This document shows, piece after piece, positions 1-8,594 of a stretch of 64,000 nucleotides of DNA (position 1 is its first letter; each line of letters opens with the position of its first letter). The notes beneath the pieces are model-generated. The model made no database searches, was not told the DNA's origin, and worked only from the letters and a program-made list of their open reading frames with translations. This DNA is from Sphingobacterium puteale (GTDB lineage: Bacteria > Bacteroidota > Bacteroidia > Sphingobacteriales > Sphingobacteriaceae), in NCBI RefSeq assembly GCF_003627955.1, contig NZ_RBWS01000021.1:18292-82291 (forward strand). The letters are read 5' to 3'. Both the position numbers and the translations under genes were made by a program.

Positions 1-852
1 GTCAGTATCCCGGATTGCTTGCAGAATTCTTAAATTCTCGGATAACGGCAGCTTATGCGGTGTATCGAACCAGAGCAAATCGGGATGATATCTATGGATC
101 AGCTCTTTTATTTGCGGAATCGCCTTTTCATCGACGTAGCGTTTTGCTTTAGGCAACCATTCCGGATGACTGTCAAACCAATTTGCTCCTCCCAGCAATT
201 TGTCCCCACCCGGGTTATCATAATCCCAGTCATTTCCCGGTGCATCGGGATGCTCCCAGTCGAATGCATGAGAATAATAAAATCCGAATAACAAACCATG
301 TTTATGGCAAGCTTGTGCCAGTTGCATCAATGGATCCTTTTTTAATGCAGTACTCTTTATCGAATAAACACTAGCATATTGTGATGGATACATGGCAAAG
401 CCATCATGATGTTTCGCGGTGATCATAAAATACTTCATACCGGCATTTTTCGCCAAGATTACCCATTCTTCAGCGTTAAATTTTTCGGGATTAAATCTGG
501 CGGCAGAATCCAGGTATTCCTGACGAGGGATTTGCATGACACGCATAAGATGTTCGGCATACCCTCCTCCTTTTTTCCCCTTCCAGACATTACCATATTG
601 CGAATAAACACCCCAGTGAACAAACATGCCAAAGGTGGCCTTTTTCCATTTTTGAACACGCCGTCTTTGTCCTGTTACAGATTGCTTCCACCAGCCTGTC
701 TCCGCAGCTGATATCGCAAGACTGTCCCTTGCAGTAGGATCATTAAACATCGCTGCTGCTTCATTTCCCCTATTGGCATTTTTAACCTGCCCAACGCCCA
801 CCATCACAGCTGCTGAAAGCACTAAAACAAGGCAATACCTAGTATTGATCAT
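1..852 (-). CDS. alpha-L-fucosidase, GH29 (5' part only)
   Basis: Secreted GH29 enzyme releasing terminal L-fucose from glycans; the gene runs off the window start, so only the first 284 residues are visible and no stop is reached. Reading from the ATG at 852 gives a hydrophobic signal segment (residues about 6-21), the family block FVHWGVYS (77-84), HHDGF (148-152), FYYS (191-194) and DLLWFD (258-263). Asp263 sits where GH29 enzymes carry their catalytic nucleophile. A minus-strand -7 box (TATTTTTG, 938-945) lies 85 bases upstream. The C-terminal part of the catalytic domain and any beta-sandwich are outside the window. Substrate linkage cannot be judged. Confidence 0.93.
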   Translation of the reverse strand, partial: MINTRYCLVLVLSAAVMVGVGQVKNANRGNEAAAMFNDPTARDSLAISAAETGWWKQSVTGQRRRVQKWKKATFGMFVHWGVYSQYGNVWKGKKGGGYAEHLMRVMQIPRQEYLDSAARFNPEKFNAEEWVILAKNAGMKYFMITAKHHDGFAMYPSQYASVYSIKSTALKKDPLMQLAQACHKHGLLFGFYYSHAFDWEHPDAPGNDWDYDNPGGDKLLGGANWFDSHPEWLPKAKRYVDEKAIPQIKELIHRYHPDLLWFDTPHKLPLSENLRILQAIRDTD

Positions 853-1068
853 AAGTTTCGATATTATAATTGTCTCTTTAAGCCGAACGCAAGCACAGAG
901 AGGCGTATGGTTCAACTGTAATCATGTATACTATTGCCAAAAATAACTTAAAACGAAATGAATAAGGTGTAATCTTTGTTCATTTTAGGGTAATAAGCAC
1001 ATAAGTCAAAAAAGATAAAACCTATCCAGCCCTGCACTGTTTATCTTATATTATAAACTTAAGGACGC

Positions 1069-1358
1069 ATGAGCAATTCTTCAGATTATTGGCATGTTCA
1101 AACCGGGTCGAAAGGCAACACCAGTGAAATCTTTATCAAAGTCACCAAAGACGGTCAGTATATTTTACACGGACAAGTACCCTTTCATTTGCAATACATC
1201 ATTCCGGATCCTCTGGGCCCCAAACCGTCAGACCCTTTGCTGTTGTGGGCAATCGGCCAACAAACCATTTTCGAGATGGTAAACATGCTTCCATGGAATT
1301 TCAGCATGGGCTCAATAGGTACGCTCAAAAATTGCATCTTGACATTTACTGTTTCTAA
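1069..1358 (+). pseudogene. CDGSH iron-sulfur domain protein, frameshifted
   Basis: The first frame opens MSNSSDYWHVQ and continues through VTKDGQYILHGQVPFHLQY to about base 1220. The second frame then gives LCCCGQSANKPF, and the third gives RDGKHASMEFQHG up to the stop at 1356-1358. Joined, these make the CxCxxSxxxPxCDGxH signature of CDGSH [2Fe-2S] proteins, with the third Cys lost to the second shift. Family members are about 70-110 residues, matching the total span. I infer a single ancestral gene broken by two shifts (about 1220-1240 and 1270). Sequencing error is an alternative, although other small genes nearby are also damaged. Confidence 0.62.
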
Positions 1359-1446
1359 AATGTTGTCTCTTTGGCCTATTTTTATTCCAAGGAGATACAA
1401 GCTATCGGTATTTATATAATATTTGTTTAAAATTTATTTTAAAATC

Positions 1447-1893
1447 ATGGAAAAGCTAACTGCAAAAGCAAGCATTCAGATTCAAAAACCCGTCCATGAA
1501 GTTTTTGAAGCCATCGTTGATCCGAATAAAATGAATCATTATTTTATTAAGTCCTCAACTGGACGATTAGAGACCGGGAAAACCGTAGAATGGACTTTCC
1601 CCGAATTCCCCGACAGTTTTCCAGTAACCGGAAAAACAATTCACCCGGACAGCTATATTTCGTTTGACTGGAGCGGTGGGATCGCCAACCAGCTGGTTGA
1701 AATCAACCTGTCTGCCTTTGGGGAAGACGCTACCGTCGTCAAAATTACGGAACATGAAATGAACAACGATCAAGATGGCATTTTGATCATGATGCGACAA
1801 ACGGAAGGATGGGCAAACTTTCTGGCTTGCATGAAGGCTTATCTCGAATATAATATCAATCTTCGAAAAGGTGCATTTGATTTTATGTTTTAA
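1447..1893 (+). CDS. SRPBCC (AHSA1/START-like) family protein
   Basis: A 148-residue protein of the helix-grip SRPBCC fold, whose members bind small hydrophobic ligands or assist Hsp90-like chaperones. The N-terminus TAKASIQIQKPVHEVFEAIVD is the typical first strand and helix. The middle has the WTFPEF and FDWSGG strands, and the C-terminus TEGWANFLACMKAYLE is the family's long closing helix. I place the start at ATG 1447 rather than the upstream non-ATG 1423. It is followed 14 bases later by a DUF1801 gene, probably in one transcript. The ligand is unknown. Confidence 0.85.
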   Translation: MEKLTAKASIQIQKPVHEVFEAIVDPNKMNHYFIKSSTGRLETGKTVEWTFPEFPDSFPVTGKTIHPDSYISFDWSGGIANQLVEINLSAFGEDATVVKITEHEMNNDQDGILIMMRQTEGWANFLACMKAYLEYNINLRKGAFDFMF

Positions 1894-1907
1894 CAACAAT
1901 TAGGGCG

Positions 1908-2342
1908 ATGGCGGTAAACAAAACTTCCTATACAGAAAAGAATGTAAATGACTTTATTCAAGAAATATCGGATGTGCAAAAAAGAGAAGACAGTATCCGG
2001 CTTATCCATCTGATGCATTCCGTCTCAAATGAAGCCCCAAAGATGTTTGGCGGATCCATCATTGGCTTTGGACAGTATCATTATATATACGCGAGCGGAC
2101 ACGAAGGTTATGTGCCTTTGATAGGCTTCAGCCCGCGAAAAGCGGCGATCTCGCTTTATGTGTATACCGGACTTGACGAACATAGACTACTGGTGGAAAA
2201 ATTGGGTAAATTCAAACAAGGAAAAGCCTGTATTTATATTAAAAAACTAACTGATATCAATACGGATCATCTGACCACATTAATGCAGGAGACTATCCAA
2301 TTTTTATCAACAAAATACACAAGGATCAAGGATCAGGAATAA
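1908..2342 (+). CDS. DUF1801 domain protein
   Basis: A 144-residue soluble protein of the DUF1801 (YdhG-like) family, with no signal or membrane segment. The family pattern is clear: a helical N-terminus, the APKMFGGSIIGFGQYHY block (about 44-58), then GFSPRKAAISLYVY and the GKFKQGKACIYIKKL block. DUF1801 proteins have no settled biochemical function. A purine-rich AGGG precedes the start, and the next gene begins 4 bases after this stop, so the two are co-transcribed. This is one of at least two DUF1801 proteins in the block. Confidence 0.88.
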   Translation: MAVNKTSYTEKNVNDFIQEISDVQKREDSIRLIHLMHSVSNEAPKMFGGSIIGFGQYHYIYASGHEGYVPLIGFSPRKAAISLYVYTGLDEHRLLVEKLGKFKQGKACIYIKKLTDINTDHLTTLMQETIQFLSTKYTRIKDQE

Positions 2343-2346
2343 TAGT

Positions 2347-3276
2347 ATGACAAGCAGCATTTCAACAATCGACGCGTATATAAACCAATTTGAGGGGGAT
2401 AAGAAAGCATATCTCATCCAGATCTACAAACTTATTGCCGGGATGGTCCCCACCGCGGCCACAGAAACCATTTCCTACCAGATGCCTACCTTTCGATTGA
2501 ATGGCAATCTGATTCATTTTGCCATGAATAAGCAGCATCTCGGAATATACCCGGGGCCGGACGCCATTGAACATTTCGCTCCCCGGCTCAAAGCTTTCAA
2601 AACAACAAAAGGCGCCATTCAGATTCCCATAGACCAACCCATACCCGAAAAAATCATTCTGGAAATTGTTGCCTTCAATATCGAAAAACTCAGAGATAAG
2701 CAAGGTCCCAACTGGCATAAAAACCGTGGGAATTGGCTGCAAGCAGAAGAAATGATGCAACAGATCATGTTAAAAACCACACTGAAAAAAGAATTCAAAT
2801 GGGGAAGTTACGTTTATACACACAAAGGAAAGAATGTTATCGGATGGGGCGGTTTCAAAAACTTTTTCTCCCTCTGGTTCTATAACGGCGTATTTTTAGA
2901 AGATAAGGAAAATGTTCTGATCAGTGCTTCAGAAGGAAAAACCAAAGCACTCCGCCAATGGCGTTTTAAGGATGTGAATGAGATGGATAGTGCCAAAATT
3001 GAAGCGTACATCCAAGAATCTATTCAAACTGTTGACGAAGGAAAAGAAATTAAACCGGTAAAAAAAGAAGTTATCCCTCCATCCGGTCTGTTACAGGAAG
3101 CGCTTCGTTCAGATAAGGTATTTCATGAGCATTTCAATGCCTTAACTCCCGGAAAACAAAAAGAATATATCCAATATATTAGCGAGGCTAAACAGGAAAA
3201 AACTAAATTATCCCGCCTGGAAAAAATCAGGCCGATGATTATTGCCAATAAAGGATTAAATGATAAATATAAATAA
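2347..3276 (+). CDS. DUF1801 - YdeI/OmdA fusion protein
   Basis: A 309-residue protein with an N-terminal DUF1801 domain (about 1-120; ATETISYQMPTFRLNGNLIHFA) and a C-terminal YdeI/OmdA half. The second half starts with another DUF1801-like stretch (FKWGSYVYTHKGKNVIGWGG, about 158-177) and ends with the OmdA tail (about 240-305; FNALTPGKQKEYIQYISEAK then LSRLEKIRPMI). YdeI of E. coli is linked to antimicrobial-peptide resistance, but a role here is inference only. It starts 4 bases after the upstream DUF1801 gene. The two DUF1801-like units in one chain are noteworthy. Confidence 0.85.
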   Translation: MTSSISTIDAYINQFEGDKKAYLIQIYKLIAGMVPTAATETISYQMPTFRLNGNLIHFAMNKQHLGIYPGPDAIEHFAPRLKAFKTTKGAIQIPIDQPIPEKIILEIVAFNIEKLRDKQGPNWHKNRGNWLQAEEMMQQIMLKTTLKKEFKWGSYVYTHKGKNVIGWGGFKNFFSLWFYNGVFLEDKENVLISASEGKTKALRQWRFKDVNEMDSAKIEAYIQESIQTVDEGKEIKPVKKEVIPPSGLLQEALRSDKVFHEHFNALTPGKQKEYIQYISEAKQEKTKLSRLEKIRPMIIANKGLNDKYK

Positions 3277-3303
3277 TGAATTTCAACCAAAAAATATACG
3301 CAT

Positions 3304-3490
3304 ATGGGAAATTCTATTATACCGTCGATCTGGTTTGATCAAAATGCGAAAGAGGCTTTTGATCTATACTGTCAGACCGTTTCAAACAGCCGTGTAACCG
3401 GCAACTCCCCGATCGTTGTCGAGACTTCCGGAGCCGGAGAAGCGCTGATGAAGATGAAAAAAAATCATTATAAAAGATTTAACAGGATAA
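3304..3490 (+). pseudogene. PhnB-like VOC (glyoxalase-fold) protein remnant
   Basis: The first 40 residues (IIPSIWFDQNAKEAFDLY, then SNSRVTGNSPIVVET) match the N-terminus of PhnB-like VOC proteins, which normally run 130-160 residues. The sequence then jumps directly to what looks like the family C-terminus (GEALMKMKK), so the middle is deleted. If the A8 run at 3459-3466 is read with one A fewer, the tail becomes KMKKIIIKDLTG with a stop at 3488-3490, a normal ending. As written, the frame runs on through the terminator to 3576. Interpreted as a gene with an internal deletion plus homopolymer slip. Confidence 0.68.
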
Positions 3491-3533
3491 ACTTATCAGC
3501 CAATGGCCAAGCGCTTATGCTTATAATGTGTAT

Positions 3534-3563
3534 AAAAAAAGGGGATAACGATCATCCCCTTTT
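3534..3563. terminator. bidirectional terminator
   Basis: Stem AAAAGGGGAT / ATCCCCTTTT with a 7-base loop, A tract on the left and T tract on the right. It lies between convergent units (the damaged VOC gene and sufE) and can serve both. Confidence 0.85.
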
Positions 3564-3572
3564 CTGTATCAG

Positions 3573-3998
3573 CTAAGCATTGACCTGCAATGCCAGTGCA
3601 TATAATTTCATTTGTTTGATCATCGACAATAAACCGTTAGCACGGGTCGGCGACAAATGCTCTTTTAACCCTATTTCATCAACGAAATACAGGTCTGCAT
3701 CAACAATTTCTTTTGCCGTATATCCAGACAGTACTTTGACCATCAGACTAACCAGACCTTTGGTGATAATTGCATCACTATCAGCCGTGAAATACACTTT
3801 TCCGTCTTTGACCTCAGGATACAGCCATACCTTGGACTGGCAGCCTTTAATAATATATTCTTCTGTCTTATATTGCTCATCAATTAAAGGAACCTCTTTC
3901 CCAAGCTGAATGATGTACTCATATTTTTCCATCCAATCGGTAAAGAAAGCAAAATCCTCAATTAATTCATTTTGTATTTCATTAATTGTCATAACCAT
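3573..3998 (-). CDS. sufE: SufE family sulfur acceptor
   Basis: A 141-residue SufE protein, which takes persulfide sulfur from SufS and passes it to the SUF Fe-S scaffold. The acceptor Cys is Cys53 in KGCQSKVW, the canonical SufE loop; LSGYTAKEIVD and the C-terminal LSPTRANGLLSMI block are also family-typical. It follows sufS by 5 bases on the same strand, so the pair is translated from one mRNA. The start could be ATG 3998 or the in-frame ATG 3992. sufBCD are not in the window. Confidence 0.95.
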   Translation of the reverse strand: MVMTINEIQNELIEDFAFFTDWMEKYEYIIQLGKEVPLIDEQYKTEEYIIKGCQSKVWLYPEVKDGKVYFTADSDAIITKGLVSLMVKVLSGYTAKEIVDADLYFVDEIGLKEHLSPTRANGLLSMIKQMKLYALALQVNA

Positions 3999-4003
3999 TT
4001 TTA

Positions 4004-5239
4004 TTACACCAACATATTGACAGCACGCTGAATGCCTGCCACCAAGATATCTATTTCTTCTTTTGTATTGTAAAGTGCCAATGAAGCCCGAATTGTGCCC
4101 GAAATACCAAAACGGTCCATTACAGGCTGTGCACAGTGGTGACCGGTTCGCACCGCTATTCCCAATTTATCCAAAATTACACCTACATCATAGGGGTGCG
4201 TACCTTCGATAATGAATGAAATGACGGAGCATTTTTGGTCTGCGGTGCCGATAAATTTCATTCCAGGAATCTGGGACAATTTTTCCAAGGTATAGTCCAA
4301 CAGCTCGTGCTCATAAGCTTCGATATTCTTTAAGCCGATTGAATTGATATAGTCAATAGCTTCGTTTAAACAGATTCCAGCTTCGATATTCGGTGTTCCA
4401 GCTTCAAATTTAAAAGGCAATTCATTATAAGTTGTCTTTTCAAAAGTCACCTCTTTGATCATATCACCGCCACCCTGATAAGGAGGCATCGCATTCAATA
4501 ACTCTTCCTTACCATACAACACACCGACACCTGTCGGCCCGTACATTTTATGTCCAGAAAACGCCAAAAAATCAACATCAAGATCCTGCACATCCACCTG
4601 AATATGCTGAACAGCTTGTGCCGCGTCAACCAGGACAACCACTCCCTTGCCATGTGCGATCGAGATCATCTCCTTCACCGGGTTGATCGTTCCCAATGCA
4701 TTGGAAACGTAGGTTACTGCAACCAGCTTGGTCCTTTCATTGAATAAATTTTGGTAAGCTTCCATATCAAGCTCCCCCTTGTCATTCATAGGGATAACAC
4801 GGATTTTACATCCTTTCTCATCGCAGAGCATCTGCCAGGGAACAATATTGGAATGGTGTTCCATCGCAGAAATGATGATCTCATCTCCTGCATGTATAAA
4901 TGCCCTTCCATAACAAGTTGCTACCAGATTGATGCTGTCAGTCGTACCCTTGGTAATGATCACTTGTTTATCTTCGGGGGCATTGATAAAAGATTGAAGC
5001 TTTTTACGGGTAACCTCAAAAGCATCCGTTGATATCTGGCTCAGGTAGTGAACACCTCGGTGTACATTACTGTTCATATCCGTATAATAATGTGCAATGG
5101 CATCTATTACCGCCTTGGGCTTTTGTGTCGTCGCACCATTATCCAGATAAACCAGGGGTTTGCCATTCACCTCTCTTTTTAGAATAGGAAAATCTGCCCG
5201 TATTTTATCTATGTTATATGTTTCCAAAGTCGTCTCCAT
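4004..5239 (-). CDS. sufS: cysteine desulfurase SufS
   Basis: A 411-residue class V aminotransferase-fold enzyme converting cysteine to alanine and an enzyme persulfide. Seen: the N-terminal VYLDNGATTQKP, the PLP lysine Lys231 in SGHKMYGPTG, and active-site Cys369 in RTGHHCAQP, which together define group II (SufS) desulfurases. SufE follows directly as its partner. A minus-strand -7 box (TAACTTTG, plus-strand 5248-5255) ends only 8 bases before the ATG, suggesting a very short leader. Confidence 0.97.
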   Translation of the reverse strand: METTLETYNIDKIRADFPILKREVNGKPLVYLDNGATTQKPKAVIDAIAHYYTDMNSNVHRGVHYLSQISTDAFEVTRKKLQSFINAPEDKQVIITKGTTDSINLVATCYGRAFIHAGDEIIISAMEHHSNIVPWQMLCDEKGCKIRVIPMNDKGELDMEAYQNLFNERTKLVAVTYVSNALGTINPVKEMISIAHGKGVVVLVDAAQAVQHIQVDVQDLDVDFLAFSGHKMYGPTGVGVLYGKEELLNAMPPYQGGGDMIKEVTFEKTTYNELPFKFEAGTPNIEAGICLNEAIDYINSIGLKNIEAYEHELLDYTLEKLSQIPGMKFIGTADQKCSVISFIIEGTHPYDVGVILDKLGIAVRTGHHCAQPVMDRFGISGTIRASLALYNTKEEIDILVAGIQRAVNMLV

Positions 5240-5247
5240 AATTTATA

Positions 5248-5255
5248 CAAAGTTA
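5248..5255 (-). promoter_or_regulatory. -7 promoter box of sufSE
   Basis: Minus-strand TAACTTTG fits TAnnTTTG; 8 bases separate it from the sufS ATG. No TTTG at the ideal 19-base distance. Confidence 0.5.
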
Positions 5256-5433
5256 ATAGTATTTTATCGAATACGGGCTGAGCAATCTGTTTTTTATGTC
5301 ATTATCAATTGCCCAAGCCGGCTGTCCCCCGCAATATAACGTGGCTCAATCCGGTTAAAGAAGCTCCTTTTATCCCCTTTTACCATTTTAAACAATTCTC
5401 TCATGCTTTTATAATTTATTGACGCTATTTATT

Positions 5434-5441
5434 TACCTTTG
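5434..5441 (+). promoter_or_regulatory. -7 promoter box of acyl-ACP desaturase gene
   Basis: TACCTTTG fits TAnnTTTG and lies 7 bases before ATG 5449. The upstream non-ATG start at 5419 would be upstream of this box, which argues against it. Confidence 0.5.
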
Positions 5442-5448
5442 TAATGAT

Positions 5449-6444
5449 ATGCAAGAATTACCTCTAAATTTACCAGAAGGCTCACGTAAAGAAGTGATGG
5501 CCTACTTGGAGCCTTTCATGTTAAATGAAATGAGCGAATACCTGAAGCCTGTAGAAGAAATGTGGCAACCCGCTGATTTCCTTCCAGACGCTTCAAGGGA
5601 TACGTTTTTTGAGGAAATAAGAGATTTACAGGAAAGTGCCAAAGAACTTTCGTATGACTTGGTCGCGGTATTAATTGGCGATACAATTACCGAAGAAGCG
5701 CTTCCGACCTACGAATCGTGGTTGACTATGGTCGAGGATGTCGATAAAAATGAACAAGGTGGATGGATGAAATGGGTTCGTGCCTGGACTGCCGAAGAAA
5801 ACCGCCACGGGGATCTATTGAATAAATATCTTTACTTATCCGGAAGAATAGATATGCGTCAGTTTGAGATGTCCACACAATATCTGATACAAGATGGTTT
5901 TGATATTGGGACTGGTGCTGATCCTTACCGTAACTTTATCTATACCTCATTCCAGGAACTTGCCACCAACGTATCCCACCGTCGGGTATCGGGACTTTCC
6001 AAAAAAAGTGGCGATAAGCTTCTAGCGAAGATGTGTGGTGTCATTGCATCGGATGAAGCACGTCACGCCAAGGCCTATATGTCTTTCATATCAAAAGCCC
6101 TGACTGTAGACCCTAGCGAAGTGATGATAGCTTTTGAAGATATGATGCGTAAGAAAATCGTTATGCCGGCACAGTTTTTAAGAGAAGCAGGCGAACCTCA
6201 GGGTGACGCCTTTGCCCATTTTTCAGATGCTGCACAGCGATTAGGCGTATATACCGCTTTAGATTATGTTGATATCTTGAAAGAACTTAATAATGAGTGG
6301 AAGATTGATCAAGTTTCAGGACTGAATGATCAGGGAGAAAAAGCAAGAGACTATCTCCTCAAATTACCGGATCGTCTTGCAAGATTAGCAGATCGCATGA
6401 AGGTTCCCGAAAAAGAATATAAATTCAAATGGATATATGGATAA
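5449..6444 (+). CDS. acyl-ACP desaturase (fatty acid desaturase type 2)
   Basis: A 331-residue soluble di-iron enzyme that introduces a double bond into acyl-ACP. The iron-ligand motifs are visible: EENRH (116-120) and DEARH (202-206), with further Glu residues at the expected helices (for example SFQE, 167-170). The protein lacks transmembrane segments, as expected of this class rather than of the membrane-bound desaturases. I chose ATG 5449 because a -7 promoter box ends just upstream. It is followed directly by a strong terminator, so it is monocistronic. Confidence 0.93.
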   Translation: MQELPLNLPEGSRKEVMAYLEPFMLNEMSEYLKPVEEMWQPADFLPDASRDTFFEEIRDLQESAKELSYDLVAVLIGDTITEEALPTYESWLTMVEDVDKNEQGGWMKWVRAWTAEENRHGDLLNKYLYLSGRIDMRQFEMSTQYLIQDGFDIGTGADPYRNFIYTSFQELATNVSHRRVSGLSKKSGDKLLAKMCGVIASDEARHAKAYMSFISKALTVDPSEVMIAFEDMMRKKIVMPAQFLREAGEPQGDAFAHFSDAAQRLGVYTALDYVDILKELNNEWKIDQVSGLNDQGEKARDYLLKLPDRLARLADRMKVPEKEYKFKWIYG

Positions 6445-6445
6445 A

Positions 6446-6483
6446 CAAAAAAGCCTGGTTATTTCTAATCAGGCTTTTTTGTT
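6446..6483 (+). terminator. Rho-independent terminator of the desaturase gene
   Basis: AAAAAAGCCTG stem with CAGGCTTTTTT, 12-base loop, immediately after the stop codon. Right arm ends in a T run. Confidence 0.9.
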
Positions 6484-6720
6484 TACTCCTTGCCTCCTTA
6501 ATTTCTGCGGCAGTCTTATTCTTATACCTCGGGCCTTATATATACGTTAGGAAAATGGGAAATCTTAGCACAAGAATTACTAGACTTCTCCAAATGTCCG
6601 CAGTGCTTTGAAATTTTTATTTACACATAACACCTACGCCATTATACAACAAAATATAAATAATAAAATTTATTACATGTAAATATGTTACAAATAAGCC
6701 GATAAACACACACATACATT

Positions 6721-7003
6721 AATTCCCCTGAACAGAGTCCGAGTATCCCCCATGATTCGACTATCTTTCGACTATACTTCGGGACATATTTGGCCCTCCT
6801 CCGCCCCTGAGAGCAGGTAAGAGAGACCTGTCAATGCTTTACTCGCGTGGTGAATCCGTGTTATACTCGGACTCACCACGGACTCACCACGGACTCACCA
6901 CGCTCTCATTACTGTAACACCCCGAAGCTGATACGACTATATCCCGAAGCAGATACGAAACAGACACGAATCACTATCGTAGGAATGGCGGACTTTAAAT
7001 AGT
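6721..7003. repeat. structured non-coding repeat block
   Basis: A gene-free 400-base gap between convergent genes holds several repeat types. The 11-mer GGACTCACCAC occurs three times head to tail (6869-6901). CGTGGTGAATCCGTG (6846-6860) is the inverted complement, with one mismatch, of CACGGACTCACCACG (6877-6891 and 6888-6902), so a long hairpin can form. CCCGAAGCTGATACGA (6921-6936) recurs with one change at 6943-6958. A small hairpin CAGGT-7-ACCTG lies at 6814-6830. The block is visibly more GC-rich than its flanks. Looks like a dispersed intergenic element; no ORF or known RNA family recognised. Confidence 0.7.
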
Positions 7004-7009
7004 CAGAAA

Positions 7010-8539
7010 TTATTTCACATTTCCCATGAGCTTCCGCACAACAGGCGACAATGCGATGAGCACCACACCTGCGATTAACGAATACAAGCCCAATTGCTTA
7101 TAACTTTCGGTGTACGTCACTAAGTTATCCGTCAGCGAACTTCCTTCTTTTGCATCAGCCATACCCGCACCGATCAAGCCCGCCACATATTGCCCATAAG
7201 CACTCGCCAAAAACCACATTCCCATCATAATACCCTGTAACCTTGCCGGAGACAGTTTCGTCATAATGGACAGTCCAATTGGCGAAAGACAGAGCTCCCC
7301 GACGGTAATCACTAATAGGGCAAGTGTAAAGATATCCAATGAGGTCATCCCATCATGGGCAAAAAGACGTGTAGCAAAAAGCACATAGTATCCTAGCCCT
7401 AGGAAAACAAAGCCCAATCCAAACTTGATAATGGTATTCGGTTCAAGTTTACGTTTTCCCAACCAGATCCAGAATAGTCCAAATAATGGTGCTAAGGCGA
7501 TAATAAATAATGCACCCCCAGAATTATTGACACCGTTTGGATCAAGTGTCACGGCCCCGAATAAAGAGTCATTCAGGTGCTTGGCAGCAAAGATGCTCAA
7601 TGAACCACCACTCTGTTCATATATCCCCCAAAAGATAATGGAAAACAAAATAAATACCAGTGCAGCAATTAATTTCTTACGTTCCTCCTTGGTCACTTGT
7701 GACATTTCATAAAACAGGTATAAAAGTGTTAATGGGCCAATAGTATACATAAAATAGTCCGTATATTGGGTTTTCGACACCATGATCTGAATTACAGGTA
7801 TAAAGATCAACGTCAGCGCATATACCGCATATTCAACCCATTTTGGCAAGGCTTTCGTCTTTACGATAGCATCTGGGTGCCCGGGTTGAAGCCCGATGGG
7901 TCCAAGGTGTCTTTTGGTAAAGTGAAAATTAATCAAACTTGCCAGCATCCCGATTGCAGCTAAACCAAAGGCAACATTCCAACGGTGAGGTTCGGAGATA
8001 ACCGAACTCAACATATACCCTTTACCGATAGCGACACAAACATAGCCTCCTAAAAATGCACCTAGGTTGATCCCGGCATAAAACAGCGAGAAACCACCAT
8101 CACGACGGCTATCTCCATCACGATAGAGTTCTCCCACCATCGTAGAGATATTCGGTTTAAAAAATCCGGTACCAATAATAATAAATGAGAGACCAAAAAA
8201 GAAATATTGATGTGGATCTGCCGCCAGGAAAAGACTCCCTACAATCATTAGTATACCGCCCCAGAACAATGATTTTCTAAAACCCAAAATCTTGTCAGCG
8301 AAAAGACCACCAATAAATGTAAAAGCATAGACAAATGCCTGAGTAGCTCCATACTGTAAATTAGCCTCTTTCTCTGCAAAATTCAGTTGTGTGATCATAA
8401 AAAACACCAACATGCCCCGCATGCCATAAAAACAAAACCGCTCCCACATTTCTGAGAAAAATAGGCTCCAGATTTGCCGTGGGTACTTGCCCTTAAAATT
8501 TTGAATCTCCTCTAATGACTCGTGTTTACTCGCCTCCAT
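7010..8539 (-). CDS. POT family proton-coupled peptide transporter
   Basis: A 509-residue major-facilitator protein of the PTR2/POT family, taking up di- and tripeptides with protons across the inner membrane. Seen: the ExxER motif in EMWERFCFYGMR near the N-terminus (helix 1), GGLFADK, FFKPNISTMVG, and FYAGINLGAF, all POT signatures, plus about 12-14 hydrophobic helices. It is the shorter and more divergent of the adjacent pair; the upstream POT gene ends 55 bases away behind its own terminator, so this one may have its own promoter. Substrate range unknown. Confidence 0.93.
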   Translation of the reverse strand: MEASKHESLEEIQNFKGKYPRQIWSLFFSEMWERFCFYGMRGMLVFFMITQLNFAEKEANLQYGATQAFVYAFTFIGGLFADKILGFRKSLFWGGILMIVGSLFLAADPHQYFFFGLSFIIIGTGFFKPNISTMVGELYRDGDSRRDGGFSLFYAGINLGAFLGGYVCVAIGKGYMLSSVISEPHRWNVAFGLAAIGMLASLINFHFTKRHLGPIGLQPGHPDAIVKTKALPKWVEYAVYALTLIFIPVIQIMVSKTQYTDYFMYTIGPLTLLYLFYEMSQVTKEERKKLIAALVFILFSIIFWGIYEQSGGSLSIFAAKHLNDSLFGAVTLDPNGVNNSGGALFIIALAPLFGLFWIWLGKRKLEPNTIIKFGLGFVFLGLGYYVLFATRLFAHDGMTSLDIFTLALLVITVGELCLSPIGLSIMTKLSPARLQGIMMGMWFLASAYGQYVAGLIGAGMADAKEGSSLTDNLVTYTESYKQLGLYSLIAGVVLIALSPVVRKLMGNVK

Positions 8540-8555
8540 ACTGTATTTATATTAA

Positions 8556-8586
8556 TCAAAAAAGCTTCTTTCGCAAAAGAAGCTTA
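8556..8586 (-). terminator. terminator of the upstream POT gene
   Basis: Perfect 9-bp stem AAGCTTCTT / AAGAAGCTT followed, on the minus strand, by a T run. It lies between the two POT genes. Confidence 0.85.
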
Positions 8587-8594
8587 TATAGTTA

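Noticed and set aside
6429..6611. 60-residue frame after the desaturase gene
   Set aside because: It spans the desaturase terminator and starts within that gene; no family features.
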